DNA of 64,000 nt from positions 62,001 to 126,000 of the forward strand of contig CACYWZ010000004.1 of the NCBI GenBank assembly GCA_902778325.1, in the 5' to 3' direction. Shown here piece by piece: positions 42,867 to 51,734 of the stretch (its first letter is position 1; each line of letters starts with the position of its first letter). The translations under genes and the position numbers were made by a program. The stretch is from an uncultured Spirochaetaceae bacterium (lineage in GTDB: Bacteria > Spirochaetota > Spirochaetia > Treponematales > Treponemataceae). The notes beneath the pieces were generated by a model. That model did no database searches, was not told the origin of the DNA, and saw nothing but the letters and a program-made list of their open reading frames with translations.

Positions 42867-44219
42867 ATGGATAATTTGTTGCCACTTATTATATCTGCGG
42901 TTGTCATTTTTGCTGTTTTGTCGCTTATACTTCTGCTTTCTGGAAAAAAGAGCGGAGGTCATAAAGGCGGACAAAAGCAAAAGGGACGAAACGTGATTAT
43001 TCGCGAAGCAACCAGAAAGCTCACCTCTGACCCGCATAATCCTGCGGGACTTATTCCTCTTGGTGAATTGTATTTTACGGAGCAGAACTGGGAGAAGGCG
43101 TATCCTCTTTATGAAACGATGTTTACGATTGCTGCGGCTCATCGCGAAATCGACCCGTTCATGGCAGCGCTGAGACAGGGTATATGTGCCTTGAAAATCG
43201 GCAAGGTTGATGAATCGTTCAAAGGCTTGCAGGCGGCGCACAAGATTTCATCGGACAACATCGATGTTAATCTTTATCTTGGAGAGGCGCTCTTCAAGAA
43301 AGGCGAATATGAAAAGGTTATCCCGCTCTTGAAGAAGGTTCTTATCCTGAACCCTGAAGAATCAGGCGCATATTCAATGCTTGGCTCGTCATATTACCGC
43401 GCAAAGCATTATCGCGACAGTTTGCCGTATCTCAAGCGCGCAGTCGACGCAAATCCTGAGGACAAAGAGTCGCTTTTCAATATGGCAGACGCAATGCAAG
43501 AAGCGGGAATGGCTGACAAGGCGATGAAGATATTCTTGCATTTGCGCCCGGACCCAGTTTATGGCGCGCGCTCTTGTCTCGCTGTCGGAATGTATCACGC
43601 AAAGAACAACCAGAACGACAAGGCGATGATGGATTTTGAAATCGGCTTGAAGCATGAGAATATTCCTGTGGACACACAGCTTGAACTGCGCTATCGCCTC
43701 GCCCAGTGCTGTTTTGCTCTCAATCAGATTGCGAAGGGAATAACGCAGCTCAAGCAAATCCAGCTCGTGAACCCGACATATAAAGACATCGTAGTGCTTT
43801 TGGGTCGCTATCAGGAGTTGAGCCAGAACTCGAACCTCAACATTTACCTTTCAGCAGGCTCAAGCGATTACGTTGCGCTTTGCCGAAAGATTGTTGCAGT
43901 GTTCTACAAAAAAGCAATCGTCAAGATTCAGGACATCGCTGTAAATCCTGAGTACACTGAAATCACGGCTATCGTCGAGAACACAAAATGGGAAGACACG
44001 GAACTTTTCCGCTTCTATCGCACGTCAGGCTCAGTCGGAGAGCTTTTCATCCGCGACTTCCACTCGAAAGTGCGCGACAGCAAGGTTGATAAAGGCGTTT
44101 GCTTTATTGCTGGCACATACACCGAAGAAGCAATGCGATATGCGGAAGGTCGTCCTGTTGACCTTGTTGACAAAGCAAGCCTTACGCGCATCTTGAAGCA
44201 AATCGATATGGTTTCATAA
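42867..44219 (+). CDS. Membrane-anchored TPR protein with a C-terminal Mrr-like domain
   Basis: 450 residues. One N-terminal membrane helix (LLPLIISAVVIFAVLSLIL) is followed by a basic Gly/Lys linker and some six tetratricopeptide repeats (about residues 60-305; for example NLYLGEALFKKGEYEKVIPLL). The last 120 residues resemble the second half of the Mrr-type restriction endonuclease fold: DSKVDKGVCFIAGTYTEEA then GRPVDLVDKASLTRIL. The QxK catalytic motif of active Mrr enzymes is not visible (the matching strand reads TAIVENTKW), so a non-catalytic binding role is more likely. CGGAG stands 11 bases before the ATG. A terminator follows. Confidence 0.8.
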   Translation: MDNLLPLIISAVVIFAVLSLILLLSGKKSGGHKGGQKQKGRNVIIREATRKLTSDPHNPAGLIPLGELYFTEQNWEKAYPLYETMFTIAAAHREIDPFMAALRQGICALKIGKVDESFKGLQAAHKISSDNIDVNLYLGEALFKKGEYEKVIPLLKKVLILNPEESGAYSMLGSSYYRAKHYRDSLPYLKRAVDANPEDKESLFNMADAMQEAGMADKAMKIFLHLRPDPVYGARSCLAVGMYHAKNNQNDKAMMDFEIGLKHENIPVDTQLELRYRLAQCCFALNQIAKGITQLKQIQLVNPTYKDIVVLLGRYQELSQNSNLNIYLSAGSSDYVALCRKIVAVFYKKAIVKIQDIAVNPEYTEITAIVENTKWEDTELFRFYRTSGSVGELFIRDFHSKVRDSKVDKGVCFIAGTYTEEAMRYAEGRPVDLVDKASLTRILKQIDMVS

Positions 44220-44227
44220 AAAGCAAA

Positions 44228-44255
44228 AAGGAAGTCCAAGCGGCTTCCTTTTTTT
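44228..44255 (+). terminator. Terminator after the TPR gene
   Basis: AAGGAAG/CTTCCTT stem and a T run of seven. The GC-rich 24-bp repeat starts in the T run. Confidence 0.8.
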
Positions 44256-44366
44256 ATGCTCTTTCCCCTATGCCTCCGCGGTGGTGCGGGATTGTACCTC
44301 CGCGCTTATGCGGGGTTATGCTCCCGCGGTGGTGCGCTTTTATAATCAACCCTATGCGGTCGGTCG
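44255..44366 (+). repeat. GC-rich 24-bp tandem repeat, copy 2
   Basis: Second copy of the element at 3223-3345, sharing ATGCCTCCGCGGTGGTGCGG exactly and ending in the same CCCTATGCGGTCG followed by T-rich sequence. TATGC words are at 44255, 44269, 44307, 44317 and 44353. It lies between a plus-strand terminator and the 3' end of the CorC-type gene. Confidence 0.8.
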
Positions 44367-44371
44367 TTTTT

Positions 44372-45601
44372 TTATATCTTTTCGCAAAGCACTTTTGCGA
44401 TGCGGTGGCTGTCCATTTCGTTCACGGTGAAGCGGAAAGAGCCTTCCGTGATGAACTCGCCTTTTTCGGGGATTCGTCCGAGACGCTCGCAGATGAAGCC
44501 CGCGATTGTTTCGTTAATCGGGGAAATAAGCTTTATGCCTAGCGCGTCCTCAAGGTCTGAAAGTCTGGTTGAGCCGTCGATTTCCTCTCCGATGAAGTTT
44601 GCTTCGCTCGTGAAATCCTCTTTGTCGGGGTCGGCAAAGTCGCCGAATATCTCGCGCGAAATGTCTTCGCTTGTCAGAATGCCGTCTGTGCCTGAATACT
44701 CGTCGATGACGACGGCGAAGGTCTGGCGGTTTTCGATGAGCATTTGCTGAATCGAAGTCATTTTCTTTGTGCCGAGGATAAAAAGCGGAGGGCGCAAGAC
44801 GTTGCCCAACACGAAAGATGAGCGGTCGGCGGCGTAGGGCAAAAGGTCTTTGATGTACAAAACGCCCACGATGTCGTCCAAGTCCCTGCGATAGACGGGG
44901 AAGCGCGAGAAGCGGGTTTTGCGCGAAAGGGTCACGATGTCGTCATAGGTCGCCGCAATCGAAACGCCCACGATGTCGCGCCTTGGTATCATGATGTCCA
45001 CGGCGGCGAGGTCGTTGAACTTGAAGACGCGGTTCATCAGCTTTTTCTCGCCCGAATCCAAAACGCCCTCTTCGCTTCCAACGTCCAAAAAGGTCTTTAT
45101 CTCTTCTTCCGTGAACGAAACGCTTTTGCTCTCCTTTTTCATGCCGAAAAGCGAAAGGCAAAAGCGCGAAATCGCTGTGAAGATTGCGACGAATGGCGTC
45201 ATGACAAAAACGAGCGCGCTGATGATTCCGCTCACGGCAAAGGCGAAACTTTCAGGATATCGCGTTGTGATGCACTTCGGCGTGATTTCGCCAAAGACGA
45301 GGAGCAAGAGCGTAACAACGCCAGTCGCTGCCGCAACTCCCGCGCTTCCGAAAAGCTCCAACGCGAGCATTGTGATGATGACTGAAAGCGCGATGTTGAC
45401 GAGTTCATTTGAAACGAGGAGCGTGTTCAAAAGCCGCTCTTTGTCCTCGAGCAGCCTTGAAGTGCGGATAGCGCGCTTGTTGCCCTTGTCGCGCAAGAAA
45501 CGCACGCGGAGTTTGTTCGATGCCAGAAACGCGCTCTCGCTTGCCGAAAACAAGGCGGATAAGAGAACCAAAATAATTGCGGATATGATTAAAAGAGCCA
45601 T
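44372..45601 (-). CDS. CNNM/CBS-domain membrane protein (CorC/HlyC type)
   Basis: 409 residues. The CNNM transmembrane domain (about 1-185, with FSASESAFLASNKLRV near 19 and VFGEITPKCITTRYP near 102) is followed by two CBS motifs (MIPRRDIVGVS near 205, VVIDEYSGTDGILTSED near 300) and the CorC/HlyC C-terminal domain (FRFTVNEMDSHRIAKV near 387). Proteins of this layout take part in magnesium or cobalt efflux; the old name hemolysin C is misleading. It starts four bases after the stop of the lipoprotein gene on the same strand, with no ribosome-binding site of its own, so translational coupling is likely. Confidence 0.92.
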   Translation of the reverse strand: MALLIISAIILVLLSALFSASESAFLASNKLRVRFLRDKGNKRAIRTSRLLEDKERLLNTLLVSNELVNIALSVIITMLALELFGSAGVAAATGVVTLLLLVFGEITPKCITTRYPESFAFAVSGIISALVFVMTPFVAIFTAISRFCLSLFGMKKESKSVSFTEEEIKTFLDVGSEEGVLDSGEKKLMNRVFKFNDLAAVDIMIPRRDIVGVSIAATYDDIVTLSRKTRFSRFPVYRRDLDDIVGVLYIKDLLPYAADRSSFVLGNVLRPPLFILGTKKMTSIQQMLIENRQTFAVVIDEYSGTDGILTSEDISREIFGDFADPDKEDFTSEANFIGEEIDGSTRLSDLEDALGIKLISPINETIAGFICERLGRIPEKGEFITEGSFRFTVNEMDSHRIAKVLCEKI

Positions 45602-45605
45602 AGTT

Positions 45606-46574
45606 TTATTCGTTTGAGCCTTTTTGCTCTTTGGTCATTGACTCCAAAGCCTCGATAGTGCGCTTGATGTTTTCCGCCAGTGCGCCTTCTGGCAAAGACT
45701 CGTAGGACAATTTGAAATAATCGAGAACCCGCTCGTCGTAGTTTTTCGCCATTGCAAGAATGTATGAAGCGTTGTAGTAGGCTTCTTGTATCTGCTCGGC
45801 TGTCAAATGCCCTTTCAAAACAGCGTCAACAAAGCACTTTGCGGCGTCTTCCACATTGCCCGCGTGAAAAAGGCTTATTGCTTCGGTATATGCAACTTGG
45901 AACTCGAATTTTCCGACCAAGCCCGTTGAGTTCGTGGGGTCAAGGCTTCCGACTTCGCGGCAATATGGCAAAAGAAGCGTGTTATAAGCCGTGTCAGTCG
46001 CGTCGAAAAGCGCATTTATCGCCCTCACGCGATAAACTCCCTGCGACTCTTCCACCGCGCGCACAAGCGAATTGTAAGAAGTGGCGTTCTCTTTTTCGCC
46101 CTCAAGCAGCTCAAGATAGCCCTTCACGTTGTTGATTTCTGGCTTGTATTCAAACGCCTTGATGACAAAGCCGTCTTTCGTGAGCATATAAAGCGCAGGC
46201 ATTGCCTCCACGCTGTACGCGTCCAAAATGTCGAGCTTTTGCTGAAAAGCCGCCTTTGCCTTTCCCGTTTCGTCGCTCTGCGTTTCGGTGTATTCGCTTT
46301 CGGTAACGTCGATGTTCAAAAGCACGAAGTTCGCGCCGGCAGTCGAAACAAACTTCTTTTTGCAAAAGACATTCTTTTTTAGGTCGCTAGAAACGCCCTG
46401 CGCGTCGTCTGTGGAGAAAAAGACGAGGATATTTTTGTTTTCGCTCGCAGCCTTAGCCTTTGCGCTGTCAAAGTCCGTTTCCCATGCGCTAAATGCGTTT
46501 TTGGAACAGCCTGAAAGCAGCATTGCAAGCACACAGAGAGCCAAAAATCTATATCTCAAAAGTTGTTTTATCAT
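45606..46574 (-). CDS. Thioredoxin-fold lipoprotein without the CxxC motif
   Basis: 322 residues. A lipoprotein signal with lipobox LLSGC near residue 22 is clear. Residues 30-160 resemble thioredoxin-like (DUF255/YyaL- or DsbD-C-like) domains: a helix-strand opening with FDSAKAKAASENKNILVFFS, then YSVEAMPALYMLTKDG. At the active-site position the sequence is STDDAQ, with no cysteines. The C-terminal half is helical, TPR-like. AAGGAG lies about eight bases before the ATG. It precedes the CorC-type gene by four bases and probably shares its mRNA. A structural or chaperone role is more likely than redox activity. Confidence 0.82.
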   Translation of the reverse strand: MIKQLLRYRFLALCVLAMLLSGCSKNAFSAWETDFDSAKAKAASENKNILVFFSTDDAQGVSSDLKKNVFCKKKFVSTAGANFVLLNIDVTESEYTETQSDETGKAKAAFQQKLDILDAYSVEAMPALYMLTKDGFVIKAFEYKPEINNVKGYLELLEGEKENATSYNSLVRAVEESQGVYRVRAINALFDATDTAYNTLLLPYCREVGSLDPTNSTGLVGKFEFQVAYTEAISLFHAGNVEDAAKCFVDAVLKGHLTAEQIQEAYYNASYILAMAKNYDERVLDYFKLSYESLPEGALAENIKRTIEALESMTKEQKGSNE

Positions 46575-46654
46575 GTTCGTTGCTCCTTGTAACGAAAGAA
46601 ATTATACTAAAAACAACCGCTCTTGACTAGACAATACTTTTTTGAAGAAACGCC

Positions 46655-46660
46655 GATAAT
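46655..46660 (+). promoter_or_regulatory. -10 box GATAAT six bases before the GNAT ATG
   Basis: GATAAT at 46655-46660 and ATG at 46667; no Shine-Dalgarno sequence. A TTGACT at 46623 is too far upstream (26-bp spacer) to pair with it. Confidence 0.35.
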
Positions 46661-46666
46661 GCAATT

Positions 46667-47437
46667 ATGTTTACGAATGAGAAAATCAACGAAATTGCGC
46701 GCAAGCAGTCAGCCGAGGATATTGGCGCAAAGGCAGAGGATTTTTTGCAAAAAGAGAATGTGTTTACTCCTTTTGCCTTGGGAGCGAGTGCCAGAAAGTA
46801 TCTCAAGAGCGACATAAAAGCCAATCTGGTCTCTTACGGGAATAATATCGTTGCTGCCACAACGAGCGAAAATGCCAAAATCATTGTGGAGTATCTTGGC
46901 AAGTTTGAGTGGTATCATTGTTTTGAAACGCCGAATTTGCACTTTTTGTCTGAAAGACTTGCGCCTTTGGGTCAAAAAGTGTGCTTTATGGCGGAGTATT
47001 TTTTGCCCGATTTGAACAAATTGAAGCCTCTTTCCTGCGATTTTGAAATCCGCTTGCTTGAGAAAGCCGATTTTGCGCACTTGTACAAAAGTGAATGGAG
47101 CAATGCGCTTTGTGAGAGCCGAAAAGAGCTGGACGTTCTTTGTGCGGGCGCATACGACGGCGGGCGGCTCGTGGGTTTGGCGGGAGCTTCTTCGGACTGC
47201 GATGCAATGTGGCAGATTGGCGAGGACGTGCTTCCCTCATTTCGCGGACGTGGAATTGCTGCGGCTTTGGTCAGCACCCTTGCCCTTGAGGTTTTGAGGC
47301 GTGGCAAAGTCCCCTTTTACTGCTGTGCGTGGTCAAACCTGCCTAGCGCGCGGACTGCGATAAAAAGCGGCTTTGTGCCGTCGTGGGCTGAATTGACGAT
47401 AAAGCCTTCGGCAGTGGTCGATGAGATGAACAAATAA
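46667..47437 (+). CDS. GNAT-family N-acetyltransferase
   Basis: 256 residues. The C-terminal half is the GNAT fold with the acetyl-CoA-binding motif VLPSFRGRGIAAALVSTL near residue 185 (R/QxxGxG/A form) and a final SARTAIKSGFVPSW. The N-terminal 120 residues are a separate alpha/beta region of unknown role. The substrate is not predictable. It is transcribed divergently from the lipoprotein gene with 92 bases between. No ribosome-binding site; GATAAT lies just before the ATG. Confidence 0.88.
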   Translation: MFTNEKINEIARKQSAEDIGAKAEDFLQKENVFTPFALGASARKYLKSDIKANLVSYGNNIVAATTSENAKIIVEYLGKFEWYHCFETPNLHFLSERLAPLGQKVCFMAEYFLPDLNKLKPLSCDFEIRLLEKADFAHLYKSEWSNALCESRKELDVLCAGAYDGGRLVGLAGASSDCDAMWQIGEDVLPSFRGRGIAAALVSTLALEVLRRGKVPFYCCAWSNLPSARTAIKSGFVPSWAELTIKPSAVVDEMNK

Positions 47438-47456
47438 GGCTAAATCTGGAAAAAAT

Positions 47457-47710
47457 TGTATACGCTTCTTTCAATAGAAAAAGCGACTCGTATACAATAT
47501 GTATATGAGCAGAAAACGCGTCAGGCGAGTCGTATACAAACTGTATAAATTCTTTCAATAGAAAAATCTAGCCGTATACAATATGTATATTCAAAGAAAA
47601 CAGTCAAAGTCGAGCCGTATACATATTGTATATTGCTTGCCTGAAGCGTTTTTGAGCCGTATACAATGTGTATATGACGAGAAAATTCTACAAATCAGAG
47701 CATATACAAA
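47457..47710. repeat. 42-bp array of GTATAC palindromes, copy 2
   Basis: CGTATAC words start at 47489, 47531, 47573, 47616 and 47658, with a degenerate GCATATAC at about 47700: spacing 42, 42, 43, 42, 42. The first 27 bases match 27073-27099 exactly. CTTTCAATAGAAAAA recurs inside the array at about 47551. It fills the gap between the GNAT gene and purL. Confidence 0.88.
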
Positions 47711-47721
47711 TTTTTTAGCAC

Positions 47722-47766
47722 AAAAAACGCGCCCAATTGAGAAAAATCCCAACAGGCGCATTTTTT
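47722..47766. terminator. Bidirectional terminator at the purL 3' end
   Basis: GCGCC/GGCGC stem with T runs on both strands (plus ATTTTTT, minus GTTTTTTG). Confidence 0.65.
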
Positions 47767-47815
47767 ATAAAACACACGATAGTGCGAGTGTTCCTTACAA
47801 TACCGTCATTGTCTT

Positions 47816-50800
47816 TTATGCAAAGTAGCGGACACCAGCGGCAAAGATGTTCTGCACAATGCTTGAATCTTTGTCAGTCGTGATGTTCTTCAAAAGCTCG
47901 CCTGAAGAGCCCATGCAGCGCTCGTTGTGTCCCATCTTGCCCAAAACTCTGCCGTCTGGGCTGATGAGTCCTTCGATTGCGTACATAGAGCCGTTCGGGT
48001 TGTCTGGCTCGCTCATCACAGGCTCTGCGTTCTCGTTGACGTACTGGCTGAAAACCTGTCCGCGCTCGAAAAGCTCTTTCGCCAAATCTTCTTTGATGAT
48101 GATTCGACCTTCGCCGTGGCTTATCGGGATAAGGTGTGATTTTGGTTCAATCACGCTCTTGTCGGCTGCCCAAGGAGTCGCTGCGCTCACCACGCGAGTG
48201 CGAGCAACGCGGCTGATGTGGCGACCGATTGTGTTGAATGTCAATGTCGGCATGTCCTCGCTGATGTCGCGGATTTCGCCATACGGAACAAGTCCCGTTT
48301 TGATGAGAGCTTGGAAGCCGTTGCAGATACCCAAAACAAGACCGTCGCGCTTTTTCAAAAGGCTCATCACAGCGTCTGCAATGCGCTTTTCGCGAAGCAC
48401 GTTTGCTATGAACTTGCCGCTTCCGTCTGGCTCATCGCCTGCGCTAAATCCGCCCGCAAGAGCGAGAATCTGCGTCTTGTCCAATGCGGCTTTGAGAGCG
48501 TCGAGTGAAGAAGCCAAATCCTCTGGCGTGCGGTTTCGCAAGACCACGATTTCAGGCTCTGCGCCGCTCAAGCGGAATGCACGCGCCATATCGAACTCGC
48601 AGTTCGTGCCAGGGAAAACTGGGATTACGACGCGAGGCTTTGTTGTTTGTGTCTTGTAAGTAAAGCCGCTCTTTCTTGCCTCTGTGAGCGAGCTGTGTTC
48701 TTTCTTTGCCCAATCTGGAAGCTCTGCGCCTTTGTCCGCGCTTGAGACAGGCGGGAAGACAGAAGCGAGTTTGCTCTCCCAAGATTTTTCGATGTCGCTG
48801 AGAGCAATGCAAGTGCCTGCAACTTTTACGCATTTGTCGGCGATTGTCTGACCGATAAGACGAGCAAAGTCGAGCGTTTCGGCTGTTTCCACGATGAACG
48901 AAGCAAAACGAGAAGCAAAAAGCTCATTCTCATCGATAGAAGAAAGTTCAACGCCGATACGGTTTCCGAGAGCCATTTTGCTGACCGCTTCCGCGATACC
49001 GCCCGCAAGGACTGGATACATCGCGCTGATTTTGCCCTCGCTGTTGAGCGCGTAAATCTTATCTGCAATGCCCTTGAACGCCTCGAAGTCTGGCGCGAGA
49101 TTGTCGCCGCGCGGAACATCGACGAGATAGACTTTGTGTCCTGCCGCCTTGAATGCGCCCGAAGTGATGTTTTTCACGTCGTCTGTCGCCACAGCAAAAG
49201 AAACGAGCGTGTTCGGCACGTTCAAATGCTCAAAAGTGCCGCTCATAGAGTCTTTGCCACCGATTGAAGCGCAACCAGAGGCTTTTTGTGCGTCGAGTGC
49301 GCCCAAAAGTGCAGCTGTCGGCTTTCCCCAGCTCTTTTCGTCAACTGCGCGACCAAAGAACTCTTGGAATGTCAAGCGCGCTTTTTGTGGGTTTCCGCCC
49401 ATACACAAGATTTTGACCAAAGAGTCCATAACCGCGTACTGTGCGCCGTGATATGCGCTCCACTCGCTCAATCGCGGGTCATAGCCAAAGCTCATAAGGC
49501 TCACGGTGCTTGTTTCGCGAGGAGATTCCACAGGGATTTTTGCAACCATACCCGCTTCTGTTGTGCATTGGTATTTGCCGCCGTATGGCATCAAAACGCT
49601 GCTTGCTCCGATTGAGCCGTCGAATCGCTCGCCCAAGCCGCGCTGAGAACAGCAGGCAAGGTCAGAAATATTTGTTAGCCATTTGTCTTCTATAGAGCCG
49701 TTCGTTTTTGCGACGCTTTCAAGCGGCTTAAACAATGGAGAATCAAGTTTTCTTGGGTTCGGCAATGTTGCGTTTGCGTGGTGCGGCGCGCCTGCTGTGT
49801 CGAGGAAAGAGCGGTCGAGGTCTACGATTGTCTTTCCTCTCCACTTCATCACAAGCTTGTTTGTGTTCGTAACCGTGGCGACAACAACGGCGTTGAGGTT
49901 TTCGCTGTTTGCAGCCTTGATAAATGAGTCCACGTCAGAAGAGCGAACGACAACCGCCATACGCTCTTGGCTTTCGCTGATTGCAAGCTCTGTGCCGTTC
50001 AAGCCCTCGTATTTCTTTGGAACAGCGTCAAGATTGATGTCCAATCCCGGAGCAAGCTCGCCCACGGCAACAGAAACGCCACCCGCGCCGAAGTCGTTGC
50101 TTCTGCGGATAATGTGGCTCACGTCTGCTCTGCGGAAAAGACGCTGGATTTTTCTCTCTTCCACGGCGTTTCCTTTCTGCACTTCTGCCGCCGCTGTCGT
50201 TACGGATTTTTCAGTGTGGACTTTGCTTGAGCCTGTCGCGCCTCCAATACCGTCGCGTCCCGTTCCGCCACCAAGAAGAATAACGATGTCGCCAGATTCT
50301 GGAGTCTCGCGCATTACGTTCTTGTACGGGCTTGCAGCGATAACCGCGCCGAGCTCCATGCGCTTTGCAACATATCCTGGGTGATAAACTTCAAAAACCT
50401 GTCCAGTCGTCAGGCCGATTTGGTTTCCGTAGCTAGAAAAGCCCTGTGCTGCCTCTCTCGTGAGTTTTGCCTGCGGAAGCTTTCCGTGAAGCGTCTGTGA
50501 GAGCGGGACTGTCGGGTCTGCCGCACCTGTAATGCGCATTGCCTGATATACCCAAGAGCGTCCTGAAAGCGGGTCACGGATTGCACCACCGATACAAGTC
50601 GCAGCTCCTCCGAACGGCTCGATTTCTGTCGGGTGATTGTGCGTTTCGTTCTTGAACTGCAAAAGCCAGCGTTCCGTCTCGCCCGCCTTTTCGCTGTCGG
50701 TGTATTTCACGTCGATGAAAACAGAGCAAGCGTTGTTCTCTTCGCTAACTTCAAGGTCGTCGAGCATTCCGTGCTTTCGGAGATATTTTGCGCCGATTGT

Positions 50801-51652
50801 TGCCATATCCATCAATGTGACTTTCTTGTCTTTGCGCTCTGCGTAAAGCTCACATCTCATCGCCTTGTAAGACTCAAGAGATTTTTGGAACAAGTCCTTA
50901 AAATCTCCGTCTTCAATCTTGATGTCCGTGAGTTCCGTGCTGAACGTGGTGTGGCGGCAGTGGTCGCTCCAATATGTGTCAAGAACGCGGATTTCGGTCT
51001 CGGTCGGCTCACGCTTGACGCTCTTGAAATAGTCCTGCATCCATTTCACGTCAGCCAAATCCATAGCCAAGCCCATCTTTTCGCGGTATGCGTCCAGAGC
51101 CTTTTCGTCCATAGATATAAAGCCTGCGACAAGCGGAATGTCAGCAGGCTCTACAGTTTTCATCTCTAAAGTTTCAGGAATAGAATTGTCAGTTAAACGA
51201 GAATCGACAGGATTGATAAGATAGTTCTCGATTCGTTTCACATCTTCAGCGGCGATATTTCCGCTCAAAATAACCATTTTTGCACATCTGACGCGAGGAG
51301 CTTTGCTGCCCACAGTCGTTTGCCCTTTTAGGCTCTCGCGAAGAAGCGTCAAGCACTGCTCTGCGCTGTCTGCTCTCTGGTCGTACTGTCCCGGAAGATA
51401 CTCCGAGATAATCACAGTATCGCCTGAGGCAATATCGAGCGAGCCGATGTAGACATTATCGCTTTGCGCTTCTGAGAAAATGCGCTTTGCGGCGATACGC
51501 GACACTTCGTCCGTTGTGTTCTCGATGTCGTATCGGTTGAGATAACGCACTCCAGTTACGCTGGCAATGCCCAAAAAATCCTTTACTTCTGAATAAATGC
51601 GGCGGGCTTCGTTCTGAAAGCCAGCCTTTCTTTCAATGTAGATGCGAAACAT
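47816..51652 (-). CDS. purL: Phosphoribosylformylglycinamidine synthase, single-chain
   Basis: 1278 residues, the large fused form (EC 6.3.5.3) that converts FGAR, glutamine and ATP to FGAM in purine synthesis. An N-terminal PurS-like segment is followed by the first AIRS-like half with DTYWSDHCRHTTF near residue 230 and NHPTEIEPFGGAAT near 345. The second half has SMGKDSM-type GGKDSM near 800. The class-I glutamine amidotransferase domain (VIPVFPGTNCEFDMA near 1028, Cys in LGICNGFQALI near 1118, HGEGR near 1205) closes the chain. The protein is of the clostridial long type. No ribosome-binding site: TATAAT ends five bases before the ATG. Confidence 0.96.
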   Translation of the reverse strand: MFRIYIERKAGFQNEARRIYSEVKDFLGIASVTGVRYLNRYDIENTTDEVSRIAAKRIFSEAQSDNVYIGSLDIASGDTVIISEYLPGQYDQRADSAEQCLTLLRESLKGQTTVGSKAPRVRCAKMVILSGNIAAEDVKRIENYLINPVDSRLTDNSIPETLEMKTVEPADIPLVAGFISMDEKALDAYREKMGLAMDLADVKWMQDYFKSVKREPTETEIRVLDTYWSDHCRHTTFSTELTDIKIEDGDFKDLFQKSLESYKAMRCELYAERKDKKVTLMDMATIGAKYLRKHGMLDDLEVSEENNACSVFIDVKYTDSEKAGETERWLLQFKNETHNHPTEIEPFGGAATCIGGAIRDPLSGRSWVYQAMRITGAADPTVPLSQTLHGKLPQAKLTREAAQGFSSYGNQIGLTTGQVFEVYHPGYVAKRMELGAVIAASPYKNVMRETPESGDIVILLGGGTGRDGIGGATGSSKVHTEKSVTTAAAEVQKGNAVEERKIQRLFRRADVSHIIRRSNDFGAGGVSVAVGELAPGLDINLDAVPKKYEGLNGTELAISESQERMAVVVRSSDVDSFIKAANSENLNAVVVATVTNTNKLVMKWRGKTIVDLDRSFLDTAGAPHHANATLPNPRKLDSPLFKPLESVAKTNGSIEDKWLTNISDLACCSQRGLGERFDGSIGASSVLMPYGGKYQCTTEAGMVAKIPVESPRETSTVSLMSFGYDPRLSEWSAYHGAQYAVMDSLVKILCMGGNPQKARLTFQEFFGRAVDEKSWGKPTAALLGALDAQKASGCASIGGKDSMSGTFEHLNVPNTLVSFAVATDDVKNITSGAFKAAGHKVYLVDVPRGDNLAPDFEAFKGIADKIYALNSEGKISAMYPVLAGGIAEAVSKMALGNRIGVELSSIDENELFASRFASFIVETAETLDFARLIGQTIADKCVKVAGTCIALSDIEKSWESKLASVFPPVSSADKGAELPDWAKKEHSSLTEARKSGFTYKTQTTKPRVVIPVFPGTNCEFDMARAFRLSGAEPEIVVLRNRTPEDLASSLDALKAALDKTQILALAGGFSAGDEPDGSGKFIANVLREKRIADAVMSLLKKRDGLVLGICNGFQALIKTGLVPYGEIRDISEDMPTLTFNTIGRHISRVARTRVVSAATPWAADKSVIEPKSHLIPISHGEGRIIIKEDLAKELFERGQVFSQYVNENAEPVMSEPDNPNGSMYAIEGLISPDGRVLGKMGHNERCMGSSGELLKNITTDKDSSIVQNIFAAGVRYFA

Positions 51653-51657
51653 AGCTC

Positions 51658-51686
51658 ATTATATGAAAACAAGCTTTGCTTTTCAA
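51658..51686 (-). promoter_or_regulatory. Promoter of purL
   Basis: On the minus strand TTGAAA (51681-51686), exactly 17 bp, TATAAT (51658-51663). The -10 ends five bases before the purL ATG, so transcription should start at or just inside the first codons. Confidence 0.65.
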
Positions 51687-51734
51687 TCGGGATAGAAAAA
51701 AATGTGCTTTTGATATTTGTAAAATCGTCCGCCT

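Noticed and set aside
49683..50384. Plus-strand frame of 233 codons
   Set aside because: Antisense to purL, which is intact along its whole length.
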